Below the pieces are notes generated by a model that ran no database searches, had not been told where the DNA came from, and saw only the letters and a program-made list of their open reading frames with translations. Shown here in pieces: positions 8,661 through 16,780 of a stretch of 42,358 nucleotides of DNA (position 1 is its first letter; each line of letters begins with the position of its first letter). The stretch covers positions 163,834 to 206,191 of the forward strand of contig MKVB01000001.1 of the NCBI GenBank assembly GCA_001899085.1, given 5' to 3'. The stretch comes from Devosia sp. 66-14. Its GTDB lineage: Bacteria > Pseudomonadota > Alphaproteobacteria > Rhizobiales > Devosiaceae. Position numbers and translations under genes: made by a program.

Positions 8661-10115
8661 ATGACCGACCTGGGCCTGTTCTTCGATCCCTCCAAGTGCT
8701 TCATCGGCGGCCGCTGGGTTGCGCCGCACGGCGGCGACTACCTGCCGATCGAGAACCCCTCGACCGGCGAGGCCATCGGCCGGATCGCCCGCGGCAAGGC
8801 GTCCGACATCGACGCCGCCGTGGCGGCGGCGCAGGTGGCGCTGGCCGGCGAGTGGGGCCGGACACCGGCGGCAGAGCGCGGTCGGATCCTGACCCGCATC
8901 GGGCAGAAAGTGCTGGAGCGGGTCGATGACCTGGCACGGATCGAAGCGCTGGATGTCGGCAAGCCGTTGAAGCAGGCCAGAGCCGATGCGCTGGCGCTGG
9001 CGCGCTACCTCGAGTTCTACGGCGGCGCCTGCGACAAGATCCACGGCGAAACCATCCCCTATCTCGACGGCTACACCGTCTACACGCTGCGCGAACCGCA
9101 TGGGGTGACCGCCCACATCATCCCCTGGAACTACCCGATGCAGATCATCGGACGTTCGGTGACCGGTGCCCTGGCCATGGGCAATGCGGCGGTGCTGAAG
9201 CCGGCCGAGGAAGCCTGCCTTACGGCGATCGCCTTTGCCCGTATTGCCGAGGAGGCCGGGCTGCCGGCCGGCGCGCTGAACGTCGTGCCCGGCCTGGGCG
9301 AGGAAGCCGGCGCCGCGCTGACCGCTCATCCAGGCGTCAACCACATCTCGTTCACCGGCTCGGTCGGGGTCGGCAGGCTCATCCAGCACGCCGCGGCCGA
9401 GAGCGTCGTGCCGGTGACGCTGGAGTTGGGCGGCAAGTCCCCACAGCTGGTGTTCGAAGACGCCGACCTCGACCGCGCACTGCCGTTCCTGATCAACGCC
9501 GGCATCCAGAATGCCGGCCAGACCTGCTCGGCCAGCTCGCGTATCCTGGTGCACCGGTCGATCCACGACGAAGTGCTGGATCGGATGGCTGCCCGCTACC
9601 GCGCGCTGCGGGTCGGCCCGGCGGTGGCCGATCTCGATCTCGGCCCCTTGGTGTCGGAGCGGCAGAAGGAAATCGTCGGCGGGTTTCTCGATACACTCGG
9701 GGGTGCCGAAGTTGCCGCGGTCGGCAGCATCGTCGGCGACGCTCCGCAAGGTGGGCACTACCAGGCGCCGACGCTGCTCTCGCGCGTCTCCCCGGACAAT
9801 CGGCTGGCGCAGGACGAGATCTTCGGGCCGGTGCAGGTGGTGATCCCGTTCGAAGACGAGGCCGAAGCGGTCGCCATCGCCAACGGCACGGATTTCGGCC
9901 TCGTCGCCGGCGTCTGGACGCGCGATGGTGGCCGGCAGATGCGCATGGCCAAGGCGATCAGGACCGGCCAGGTGTTCCTGAACAATTATGGCGCCGGCGG
10001 TGGCGTCGAGCTGCCCTTCGGGGGCATCGGGAAATCCGGCCATGGCCGCGAAAAGGGTTTCGAGGCGCTGTACGGCTTCTCGGTGTTGAAGACAGTGGCC
10101 GCATGGCACGGGTGA
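8661..10115 (+). CDS. NAD(P)-dependent aldehyde dehydrogenase
   Basis: This 484-residue ALDH-superfamily enzyme oxidises an aldehyde to the acid. The catalytic set is intact: Asn157 in PWNYP, Lys180 in AAVLKPAEEA, Glu255 in LELGGKS and nucleophile Cys289 in GQTCSASS. The GQTCSASSR form resembles betaine-aldehyde and aminoaldehyde dehydrogenases, but the substrate is unproven. ATG 8661 gives the conventional N-terminus; an in-frame start at 8604 lies inside the ATPase gene. It follows the importer by 28 bases and precedes an SDR gene by four bases, so it is probably cotranscribed with both. That points to oxidation of an imported compound. Confidence 0.9.
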   Translation: MTDLGLFFDPSKCFIGGRWVAPHGGDYLPIENPSTGEAIGRIARGKASDIDAAVAAAQVALAGEWGRTPAAERGRILTRIGQKVLERVDDLARIEALDVGKPLKQARADALALARYLEFYGGACDKIHGETIPYLDGYTVYTLREPHGVTAHIIPWNYPMQIIGRSVTGALAMGNAAVLKPAEEACLTAIAFARIAEEAGLPAGALNVVPGLGEEAGAALTAHPGVNHISFTGSVGVGRLIQHAAAESVVPVTLELGGKSPQLVFEDADLDRALPFLINAGIQNAGQTCSASSRILVHRSIHDEVLDRMAARYRALRVGPAVADLDLGPLVSERQKEIVGGFLDTLGGAEVAAVGSIVGDAPQGGHYQAPTLLSRVSPDNRLAQDEIFGPVQVVIPFEDEAEAVAIANGTDFGLVAGVWTRDGGRQMRMAKAIRTGQVFLNNYGAGGGVELPFGGIGKSGHGREKGFEALYGFSVLKTVAAWHG

Positions 10116-10119
10116 TTTC

Positions 10120-10860
10120 ATGAGACTGGACGGTAAGGTCGCCATCGTTACGGGCGGTGCATCGGGGTTTGGCGCTGGCATCGTGCGGAAGTTCGCCGCC
10201 GAGGGCGCAAAGGTCCTGATCGCCGACATCAACCTCGAGGGCGCCGAGGCCCTGGCGCGAGAACTCGGCCAGAAGGCCGGCCATGTCGACGTCAGCAAGG
10301 ACGCGAGCGTCAATCAGCTGGCGGCAGCGGCGCTGATGGCCTTCGGCAAGGTCGATATCCTCGTCAACAATGCCGGCGTCTCGCACCTGCCGGCGGCACT
10401 GGACGAGATTTCCGAGGCCGATTTCGACCGGGTGTTCAACGTCAACATGAAGTCGGTCTATCTGACGGCGCGGCACCTGGTGCCGCACTTCAAGGCCCGC
10501 CGGACCGGCGCCATCCTCAATGTCGCTTCGACCGCCGCGGTGAGCCCGCGGCCGCGGCTCAGCTGGTACAATGCGTCCAAGGGCTGGATGGTGACCGCGA
10601 CCAAGTCGATGGCGGTCGAATTGGCGCCGTTCGGCGTCAGGGTCAATGCCATCAATCCGGTGGCCGGCGAAACGCCGTTGCTCAAGACCTTCATGGGCGA
10701 GGACACCCCCGAGATCCGGGCCAAGTTCCTGTCGACCATCCCACTCGGCCGCTTCTCGACACCCGAGGACATGGGCAACGCCGCCTGCTTCCTCTGCTCC
10801 GACGAAGCTTCGATGATCACCGGCGTCGCTCTTGAGGTCGATGGCGGGCGGGTGATTTAG
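10120..10860 (+). CDS. SDR family oxidoreductase (classical type)
   Basis: This 246-residue short-chain dehydrogenase carries the full classical set: cofactor loop TGGASGFG (11-18), Asp36 after the second strand (favouring NAD), NNAG (83-86), and the Ser137-Tyr150-Lys154 catalytic residues. It ends VDGGRVI, as is usual for FabG-like enzymes. It probably interconverts an alcohol and a carbonyl. With the aldehyde dehydrogenase four bases upstream, it could supply the aldehyde. It is the last gene of the rightward cluster, which ends at a large double palindrome. Confidence 0.9.
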   Translation: MRLDGKVAIVTGGASGFGAGIVRKFAAEGAKVLIADINLEGAEALARELGQKAGHVDVSKDASVNQLAAAALMAFGKVDILVNNAGVSHLPAALDEISEADFDRVFNVNMKSVYLTARHLVPHFKARRTGAILNVASTAAVSPRPRLSWYNASKGWMVTATKSMAVELAPFGVRVNAINPVAGETPLLKTFMGEDTPEIRAKFLSTIPLGRFSTPEDMGNAACFLCSDEASMITGVALEVDGGRVI

Positions 10861-10882
10861 CGCCTCTCACGCAATTGTGCTG

Positions 10883-10985
10883 CCCATCACCCCGACCCTC
10901 TCCCCGGAGGGGAGAGGGGGCGATGTGGCACCGTCCGTGGCCTCGCGTCCCCTCTCCCCTCCGGGGAGAGGGTCAGGGTGAGGGG
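10883..10985. repeat. Double palindrome between convergent genes
   Basis: Two 37-base arms (10883-10919 and 10949-10985) are reverse complements at 35 of 37 positions. Each arm holds its own perfect palindrome built on CTCTCCCCGGAGGGGAGAG. The element lies between the SDR gene and the convergent hydrolase gene and can fold on either strand, so it may serve as a two-way transcription block. It matches a widely seen style of GC-rich intergenic repeat in proteobacteria. Confidence 0.8.
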
Positions 10986-11023
10986 CAGTCACCGGCGTTC
11001 CAGTTGGTCGTCAACGAAACCGC

Positions 11024-11800
11024 CTACCGCAGAAACGCGTTGATCTCCCGCGCTACCGCCGCCGGCGCTTCCCAATGCAGCGAGTGGGCGGCGTTGGCGA
11101 TGGGCGCGTGCGTGAAGCGCGGCACCTTGCCATGCAGTTCTTCGACCGCGCCGGGCGGCGCCAGGAGGTCCAGGTCGCCCGACAGCGCCAGCACTTCGCA
11201 GGCCACGGTGGAGAAATCGACGACCATGCCGCGATCGATGGCCGCCACCTGCCGCGCAAAATCGCCCGGCGATTGCCGGTGCGGGTAGGCGGTCGAAGCC
11301 GCCGCAGCCGCCGCGACATTCGCCTCGTCGGCGAAGAACGGGGGCGAGAACAGCCACTGGTAGAGCAGCCGGAACCAATCGGGCGCCGGCACGGTGAAGC
11401 AGAGTCGCGACAGGTCGCGGAACAGCACTCGCGCCTTGGGGCTGATGGTGCCGGCGCCCATCGTCACCAGCCGGCTGACCCGGCTGGGATGGGTGGCGGC
11501 CAGCGCCAGGCCGAGAAAGCCGCCGAGCGAGTGGCCGATCACCTCGACCCGCTCGAGCCCGAGGTGATCGAGCAGCGCCGCGCCATCGTCGACCATCTCG
11601 GCGAGTTCGATCGGGCCTTCGACCCGCGTCCGGCCGGAGCCGCGATTGTCGATCAGGATCAACTGCCGATCGGGGAGCAGGGGCAGCAATGGACCCCAGC
11701 TGGCGCCATCGCTCGCCGTGCCGGCAATCAGCAGCAGCGGCTTGCCGTCGCCGACGATTTCGTAATGCACGATGGCGGCGCCGTTCTGGAACTCAGACAT
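11024..11800 (-). CDS. Alpha/beta-fold hydrolase
   Basis: This 258-residue soluble hydrolase has the classical triad: nucleophile Ser91 in GHSLGG (89-94), an acid at Asp209 or Asp211 (SGDLDLL) and His239 in ANAAHSLHWE. The oxyanion region shows IAGTASDGASW in place of the common HGxP, and the strand-4 motif is DNRGSGR. This form resembles 3-oxoadipate enol-lactonase-like and non-heme haloperoxidase-like hydrolases. The substrate is unknown and no pathway partner is next to it. It is monocistronic, with the double palindrome just downstream. Confidence 0.85.
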   Translation of the reverse strand: MSEFQNGAAIVHYEIVGDGKPLLLIAGTASDGASWGPLLPLLPDRQLILIDNRGSGRTRVEGPIELAEMVDDGAALLDHLGLERVEVIGHSLGGFLGLALAATHPSRVSRLVTMGAGTISPKARVLFRDLSRLCFTVPAPDWFRLLYQWLFSPPFFADEANVAAAAAASTAYPHRQSPGDFARQVAAIDRGMVVDFSTVACEVLALSGDLDLLAPPGAVEELHGKVPRFTHAPIANAAHSLHWEAPAAVAREINAFLR

Positions 11801-11893
11801 GCGGCAATCTCGATTGTTTTTACCAGGCGTCGTCGTGGACAGGCCCGAACCGAGGTCTATATTTGACCGGTTGGACAGATAGCCGGAGCGTGA

Positions 11894-11950
11894 TCAGGAA
11901 GGTTGCAGACCTTTCCGGTTCGATCTCGCGACAAAACAGGGACCTGGAGC
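11894..11950 (+). repeat. Intergenic repeat copy 2
   Basis: The first 39 bases match 1841-1879 at 32 positions. GGAAGG pairs with CTTTCC around the loop TTGCAGAC, so the hairpin is kept although several stem bases differ from copy 1. Similarity runs on to GAGC at 11947-11950. The TPR gene starts 42 bases further on. Confidence 0.6.
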
Positions 11951-11992
11951 AGGAGTGCGGTTCAACGAAACGCAACCCTGCCCAGTGCGAAC

Positions 11993-13315
11993 ATGGCACA
12001 GGACGCCCTCGGAAATGAAGTGAGCCGCGCTTCCGCGGCGACGCTGCAGGGGATCGACGATTTCGTCACGGGCTTCCTCGGCTACGAGAAGAAGGCCGCC
12101 AACATCATTGCGGCGGCGGATGGGGAGCCGGATGCGGTGCTCGCCAACACCTATGCCGGCTTCACCTGGATGTTTCTGGAGGCGGACGGCGCCAAGGCGA
12201 TGGCCGGGACCTACCTGGCCCGCGCCGAGGCCGCCGCGACTGGCACGAACGAGCGGGAGCGGATGCTCATCGCCCAGCTCGAGCGCTGGATCGCCGATGA
12301 TATTCCCGCCGTGCAGGCCATCGGCGACGAGCTCGTGACGCGCTATCCGCGCGATCTCGCCTCGGTGAAGCTGCACCAGTATTTCAGCTTCAACCGCGGC
12401 GATGCCGCCGGCATGCTGCGTATCGCCAGGGTGGCCGAGGCGGCAAACCCCGACAACCCGCATATTCACGGCATGCTGGCCTTCGGCTACGAGCAGTTGC
12501 ATGACCTCGAAACCGCAGAGCGTGAGGCACGGCTGGCGCTGCGGCTGAAGACCAAGGAGCCCTGGGCGCAGCATGCGCTGGCGCATGTGATGCTGGGCAC
12601 CGGGCGGGTGGCCGAGGGCGTCGCGTTCCTTGCGGAGGCGCAACGCACCTGGGTCGATCTCAACTCCTTCATGTACACCCACAACTGGTGGCACAAGGCG
12701 CTGTTCCATATCAGCCAGGGCGACGCCGCCGCCGTGTTCGATGCCTATGACCACCATGTCTGGGGGATCGAGCCGGACTACTCGCAGGATCAGGTCGGCG
12801 CCGTGTCGCTGCTGGCCCGCATGGAGGTTGCGGGCATGGATGTCGGCGACCGCTGGGCGGATGTGGCCAACCACATGCGGGGCAGGGCGCGGGACACCAT
12901 CCAACCCTTCCTGACGCTGCAATATCTCTACGGGCTGGCTCGGGCGGAGCGCGCCGAGGCAGACGAACTGCTGCGCGCCATCGAGGAGAAGGCCGCGAGC
13001 TCGTCTGCCTTCGACCGTGTGGTCTGGCAGGAGGTGGCATTGCCGGCGGCGCGCGGCGTGCTGGCGCATGCGCGAGGCGACCACGCCGCGGCGGCGAAAT
13101 GGCTGTCGGCGGCCAATCCGCGCATGACCGAGATTGGCGGCAGCCATGCGCAGCGCGACCTGTTCGGGCAGCTGCTGCTCGACGCGCACCTCAAGCTCGG
13201 CAACTGGACCACCGCCCAACGCATGCTGGAAATGCGCCGCACCTGGGACCCCGACGGCGTGCCGGTCACCAGGGCGCTGGCGCTGGTCAACGAACGACTG
13301 GGAACCGCCGCCTAG
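11993..13315 (+). CDS. Tetratricopeptide-repeat protein
   Basis: This 440-residue all-helical protein lacks a signal peptide. Paired helices with TPR spacing are visible, for example DLASVKLHQYFSFNRGDAAG, then MLAFGYEQLHDLETAEREA, then PWAQHALAHVMLGTGRVAEG. A central stretch (FMYTHNWWHKALFHISQGD) is conserved-looking and unlike a plain TPR. Homologues are usually annotated as TPR-repeat proteins of unknown function. I take ATG 11993 (MAQDALGN); the in-frame ATG at 11903 would place 30 residues of repeat-derived sequence at the N-terminus. There is no convincing ribosome-binding site for either start. Confidence 0.78.
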   Translation: MAQDALGNEVSRASAATLQGIDDFVTGFLGYEKKAANIIAAADGEPDAVLANTYAGFTWMFLEADGAKAMAGTYLARAEAAATGTNERERMLIAQLERWIADDIPAVQAIGDELVTRYPRDLASVKLHQYFSFNRGDAAGMLRIARVAEAANPDNPHIHGMLAFGYEQLHDLETAEREARLALRLKTKEPWAQHALAHVMLGTGRVAEGVAFLAEAQRTWVDLNSFMYTHNWWHKALFHISQGDAAAVFDAYDHHVWGIEPDYSQDQVGAVSLLARMEVAGMDVGDRWADVANHMRGRARDTIQPFLTLQYLYGLARAERAEADELLRAIEEKAASSSAFDRVVWQEVALPAARGVLAHARGDHAAAAKWLSAANPRMTEIGGSHAQRDLFGQLLLDAHLKLGNWTTAQRMLEMRRTWDPDGVPVTRALALVNERLGTAA

Positions 13316-13340
13316 CGCTTCCGCCCAACCGGGAGATTCA

Positions 13341-13370
13341 GGCCCGCGCGGGAATGACCGGGTGATGGGG
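13341..13370. repeat. Partial REP-like sequence
   Basis: GCGCGGGAATGACCGGG resembles the right arms of the REP-like elements at 32887 and 38356 (GCGCGG-AATGAC). Only one arm is seen here. It fills most of the 97-base gap between the TPR and P1 peptidase genes. Confidence 0.35.
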
Positions 13371-13412
13371 CTGGGCTAGGGTGCGCGGACTTCGAATCCC
13401 TGGGGAGACCGG

Positions 13413-14414
13413 ATGAAACCCGGACCGCGCAATCTGATCACCGACGTCGCCGGCCTGCGCGTCGGCAATTCCGAGGACCACACGGTCAAGACCGGCACCA
13501 CCGTGCTGGTGGCGGACAAGCCGTTCCGCGCCTCGGTCGACGTGATGGGAGGCTCGCCCGGCTCGCGCGAGACCGAGCTGCTGGCGCCCGACAAGCTGGT
13601 CGAGGAGGTCGATGCCCTGGTGCTCTCGGGCGGCTCGGCCTTCGGGCTCGACGCGGCGTCCGGGGTCAGCGACGGGCTGCGCAAGCTTGGCCGCGGCTTC
13701 CGGGTGGAGAAGGCGACCGTGCCGATCGTGCCCGGCGCCATCATCTTCGACTTGCTCAATAACGGTGACAAGGACTGGGACGAGAACCCCTACCGGGCGC
13801 TCGGCGCCAGGGCTCTGGCCAATGCCGGCGAGACCTTCGCGCTCGGCACAGCCGGCGCCGGCGTCGGCGCCTTGACGGCAAACCTCAAGGGCGGGCTCGG
13901 CTCGGCCTCGCTGGTGATCCCCGGCGGCTTCACTGTCGGCGCGCTGGTGGTGGCTAACCCCACCGGCAGCGTCACCATGGGCGACAGCAAACACTTCTGG
14001 GCCGCGCCGTTCGAGGCCGATGGCGAGTTCGGCGGCTTCGGCCCGCTGCCTGGTCCGATGTCGTTCGCCGAGACCGCACGATCGAAGCGCGATTGGGTAA
14101 CGCCGATCTCCAACACCACCATCGCCATCGTTGCGACCGATGCGGACCTAAGCAAGGCGCAGCTCAAGCGGCTCGCCGTGGCGGCGCAGGATGGCATTGC
14201 CCGCGGCGCCAGCCCGGCCCACACCCAGGTGGACGGCGACCTGATCTTTTCGGTGTCGACCGGGGCAAGACCGATCGAGACGCCGGTGCTGAATGTCCTG
14301 CAACTCGGGCACGCCGCTGCCGTGTGTCTCAGTAGAGCCATGGCGCGGGCGATCTATTCCGCGAGCGCTGCTGACAATGATGTGGTACCCACGTGGCGGG
14401 AGCGCTGGGGATAA
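13413..14414 (+). CDS. P1 family aminopeptidase (DmpA/BapA type)
   Basis: This 333-residue protein is predicted to be an N-terminal-nucleophile hydrolase that cuts itself into two chains and then acts as an aminopeptidase, amidase or esterase. Family marks are the N-terminal NLITDVAGLRVGN, LSGGSAFGLDAASGV (71-85) and GAGVGA. The expected self-cleavage site precedes Thr235 in ISNTTIAIVATDA. DmpA has Gly-Ser at this position; an Asn-Thr version, as here, occurs in other members. No signal peptide is seen. A ribosome-binding site (GGGGAGA) lies upstream of ATG 13413. The substrate may be D- or beta-amino-acid peptides, as for DmpA and BapA, but this is unproven. Confidence 0.88.
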   Translation: MKPGPRNLITDVAGLRVGNSEDHTVKTGTTVLVADKPFRASVDVMGGSPGSRETELLAPDKLVEEVDALVLSGGSAFGLDAASGVSDGLRKLGRGFRVEKATVPIVPGAIIFDLLNNGDKDWDENPYRALGARALANAGETFALGTAGAGVGALTANLKGGLGSASLVIPGGFTVGALVVANPTGSVTMGDSKHFWAAPFEADGEFGGFGPLPGPMSFAETARSKRDWVTPISNTTIAIVATDADLSKAQLKRLAVAAQDGIARGASPAHTQVDGDLIFSVSTGARPIETPVLNVLQLGHAAAVCLSRAMARAIYSASAADNDVVPTWRERWG

Positions 14415-14440
14415 CAACCGGCGATTGGGGCTTGTTGCAT

Positions 14441-14800
14441 ATGAAGCATCTGTTTGTTGCGCTGATCTTGTCGGCGCTGGTCACACCTGTGATTGCCGCA
14501 GAAACTGCAAAGCAATATTGCGACCGGGTCATTGCCGAAGCCGAGAAGGGGCCCAAGCAGATGATTGTGGCGGGAAATCTCTACTGGAGCGGGATGAGCT
14601 GGAACGGCGAGAAGTGCATCAGGGCTGACTACGCCCGCGCGTTCGAACTCTTCGTCAAGGCGGGCGATCGGGACCGCGCAAATGGCCTGCTCAAGGATCT
14701 CGAGCGCAGGGCGAACAATGGCATGGAGAGCGCCCGTATCGCGCTTCGGAGGCTCGAGGCCCGCGGCTACATCTGGGTGGACATCGAACAAGTGCCCTGA
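14441..14800 (+). CDS. Small secreted protein with two-cysteine, Sel1-like helical domain
   Basis: This 119-residue protein starts with a signal peptide (MKHLFVALIL... cleavage likely after VIAA). The mature part has two cysteines (27 and 59) and a helical pattern: LYWSGM, DYARAFELFVKAG, RANNGMESARIALRRLEARG. This resembles one or two Sel1/TPR-like repeats. It aligns clearly with the C-terminal 90 residues of the protein encoded at 35523-36248, including both cysteines at almost the same spacing (32 and 31). ATG 14441 is preferred over the frame's upstream start at 14393, which overlaps the P1 gene. Function is unknown, probably periplasmic. Confidence 0.7.
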   Translation: MKHLFVALILSALVTPVIAAETAKQYCDRVIAEAEKGPKQMIVAGNLYWSGMSWNGEKCIRADYARAFELFVKAGDRDRANGLLKDLERRANNGMESARIALRRLEARGYIWVDIEQVP

Positions 14801-14810
14801 GCCACGAGGG

Positions 14811-15266
14811 TCAGGCCATTGCCGCCGGCGATGCCTTCACGTGGTAGCAGAAGTCGCACATGCCATCGCCGTTCATGCAGGTCTTGCTCCGCTCGAGCTT
14901 CAGTCCGAGCTCGTCGGCCATTGCGAAATCGCCGTTACAGATCAGCAGCTCGCCGAGATCACGGGCGCCGATCTGCTCCATGAACTCGGCATAGTCGCAA
15001 TGGTTGACCTGATTGCGCAGCAGCGCGTCAGTCTGCTCGAGCGTCTCGAACTCATAGCGCACGCCTTCGCCGAAGCCGGCGAACTCGGCGGCGAGGGTCG
15101 GGATGTCGAGCAAGGCGCCGCGTTGCGCAACGATGGCGCGGTTGGCCTTGTCGAGTGCGGCTCGTACCAGCGCATGCGCCTGTTCCTTGCCGAGTGCGGC
15201 CTCCATGGCGCGGACCAGGGGAATCTGGGCCCGCACCTCGGTGGTGATGCGCTCGAATGGGGTCAT
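14811..15266 (-). CDS. L-2-amino-thiazoline-4-carboxylate hydrolase-like protein
   Basis: This 151-residue cytoplasmic protein resembles the ATC hydrolase family, named for an enzyme of L-cysteine formation from thiazoline carboxylate. The C-terminus is cysteine-rich: Cys90 (NHC), Cys110, Cys130 and the CDFC pair at 137/140, a possible metal or catalytic site. ATG 15266 is supported by GGAGAG 10-15 bases upstream; the much longer open frame running back to 15779 is antisense to a VOC gene. Family members often have other, unknown roles. It is convergent with the gene at 14441, leaving 10 bases. Confidence 0.72.
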   Translation of the reverse strand: MTPFERITTEVRAQIPLVRAMEAALGKEQAHALVRAALDKANRAIVAQRGALLDIPTLAAEFAGFGEGVRYEFETLEQTDALLRNQVNHCDYAEFMEQIGARDLGELLICNGDFAMADELGLKLERSKTCMNGDGMCDFCYHVKASPAAMA

Positions 15267-15368
15267 GGGCGGCTCTCCGGCTTCGTGCGATGATGGCAGG
15301 ATCGCCTGGGACAGGAAACCCCATCCGCTCCTGAGGCGTTTGCCAATTGGACAACCATGGAGGACGTC

Positions 15369-15743
15369 ATGAACGCTGAGAACAGAGCAACCGCAATGAT
15401 CCCGGCTCACAACGTCGAGCGGGCCGTCGCCTGGTACCGTGACAAACTTGGCATCGCCCCGGCCAGCCAGGATGAGTATGGCGCAAGTTTCCAGTTCAAC
15501 GGTGTGCGCGCCTTCCTCTACAAGTCCGACTATGCCGGAACGGCCGAGCACACCATTCTGTCGTTCGATACCACCGATCTTGACGCCGATATGCGTGACA
15601 TGCGCGGCAAGGGCGTCACTTTCGTCGACTATGACCTGCCGGACCTCAAAACCGAGAATGGCGTCGCCAGCTTCGGCCCGGTGAAAAACGCCTGGGCCAA
15701 GGATTCCGAAGGTAACATTCTCGGCTTCGTTCAGGGCATGTGA
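15369..15743 (+). CDS. VOC (glyoxalase fold) protein, paralogue B
   Basis: This 124-residue single-domain VOC protein is a paralogue of the one at 1446-1829; the two share WYRDKLG, YAGTA, DLDADM-like and KDSEGNIL segments over their whole length. GGAGG at 15359-15363, five bases before ATG 15369, selects this start over the ATG at 15357. The His present in the first strand of paralogue A (DHRAYATIP) is not conserved here (ENRATAMIP), so a shared metal site is doubtful. It ends at a strong palindrome shared with the convergent lipoprotein gene. Confidence 0.85.
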   Translation: MNAENRATAMIPAHNVERAVAWYRDKLGIAPASQDEYGASFQFNGVRAFLYKSDYAGTAEHTILSFDTTDLDADMRDMRGKGVTFVDYDLPDLKTENGVASFGPVKNAWAKDSEGNILGFVQGM

Positions 15744-15774
15744 GCCGCCCCCGGCGAGGGAGCGCCAGGGCCCA

Positions 15775-15801
15775 GGCATTTCACCGGTCAGGTGAAATGC
15801 C
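15775..15801. terminator. Bidirectional terminator-like hairpin
   Basis: GGCATTTCACC (15775-15785) and GGTGAAATGCC (15791-15801) form a perfect 11-bp stem with a five-base loop. It lies between the convergent stops at 15743 and 15807. There is no strong T-run on either side, so termination strength is uncertain. Confidence 0.65.
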
Positions 15802-15806
15802 GGAGG

Positions 15807-16238
15807 CTATTTCGAGCAACGGAATACGGTAGCCGGCTTGGCGTCACCCGCGGCGATGCGGATGCCTTCGCCTGCCGGCCCGAAGATCGGGGTCAGCTTG
15901 AGCGTCTGCTTGTTGCAGCTGGCCGCGAACGTGCCGTCCTTGTTGTCGCTGAGCGCGATGTCGCAACTCTTGCCGCCGGCCGAATAGCTGGTGGCGGAAA
16001 TCACCGTCAGGCCGGTCTTGTCGCTGCAGTCGAGCGCAGCCCAGGTGCCGAGCAGCGGGCGGGCGCCCAGCGGCAAGGCCGCAGTGGTCGCGGCCGGTGT
16101 CTTGCCTGTGCCGGCAGGTGCCTTGGCGGGGGTGGTTGCCGCCGGCGTGTTGGCCGCGGATGCCTTGGGCGGGGTGCTGCTGTCGCAGGCGGCGAGCAGC
16201 GGCAGGACGAGGAGCAGGGAGAGCGGCAAAAGGCGCAT
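15807..16238 (-). CDS. Small lipoprotein of unknown function
   Basis: This 143-residue protein begins with a lipoprotein signal: MRLL, a Leu-rich core, and the lipobox LAAC with Cys18. An Ala/Thr/Pro-rich linker (about 20-55) then leads to a small domain starting LLGTWAALDCSDK with four Cys (CSDK, SCDI, SCNK, RCSK), possibly two disulfides. The domain resembles lipocalin-like or protease-inhibitor-like periplasmic beta barrels, but I cannot place it in a family. ATG 16238 is chosen because it puts the lipobox at the usual distance. It is transcribed divergently from the YaiI-like gene. Confidence 0.72.
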   Translation of the reverse strand: MRLLPLSLLLVLPLLAACDSSTPPKASAANTPAATTPAKAPAGTGKTPAATTAALPLGARPLLGTWAALDCSDKTGLTVISATSYSAGGKSCDIALSDNKDGTFAASCNKQTLKLTPIFGPAGEGIRIAAGDAKPATVFRCSK

Positions 16239-16319
16239 CGGCGAATCCGGTGTCGTTGCTATTGTCAGGGCATGGGTGCGCTGCCATTGCGGCGCGATTG
16301 TGCAGCGGAGCGAGCAAGT

Positions 16320-16778
16320 TTGGCCAAGCCGCAGATCTTTGTGGATGCGGATGCCTGTCCGGTCAAGGACGAGGTCCTGCGCGTCGCCGAACGGCACGCG
16401 GTGGTGACGACCTTCGTCGCCAATTTCGGCTTGCGCCCATCACGCGATCCGATGGTGCGCAACATCATGGTGCCGCAGGGCGCCGACGCCGCCGACGACT
16501 GGATCGTCGAACATGTCGAAGCCAACGATCTGGTGGTGACTTCGGATATCCCCCTGGCCGGCCGGGCGCTGAAGAAGGGCGCGGTCGTCCTCGGGCCGAC
16601 CGGAAAACCCTTCACCGAGCAGTCGATCGGCATGGCGCTGGCGATGCGTGAACTCAACCAGCATCTGCGCGAGACCGGTGAGAGCAAGGGCTACAATGCC
16701 GGCTTCACCGCCCGGGATCGCTCCAGTTTCCTGCACGCCTTCGATGCCGCCGTGCAGCGCGCCAAGCGATCGGGGTGA
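16320..16778 (+). CDS. YaiI/YqxD family protein (DUF188)
   Basis: The conserved core has the family's opening FVDADACPVKDEV, then TSDIPLA and GPTGKPFT. The family has a PIN-like nuclease fold with Asp-rich opening and middle motifs, but its biochemical role is not established. A TTG start at 16320 gives 152 residues, the same length as E. coli YaiI, and has GGAG nine bases upstream. An in-frame ATG at 16272 would add 16 residues rich in Arg and Ala that do not look like the family. The stop overlaps a GTGA at 16775-16778, leading straight into the next gene. Confidence 0.82.
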   Translation: MAKPQIFVDADACPVKDEVLRVAERHAVVTTFVANFGLRPSRDPMVRNIMVPQGADAADDWIVEHVEANDLVVTSDIPLAGRALKKGAVVLGPTGKPFTEQSIGMALAMRELNQHLRETGESKGYNAGFTARDRSSFLHAFDAAVQRAKRSG

Positions 16779-16780
16779 GC

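Noticed and set aside
8472-10313. 613-residue open frame on the minus strand
   Set aside because: It is antisense to the aldehyde dehydrogenase and the end of the fused ATPase; no domain is recognisable.
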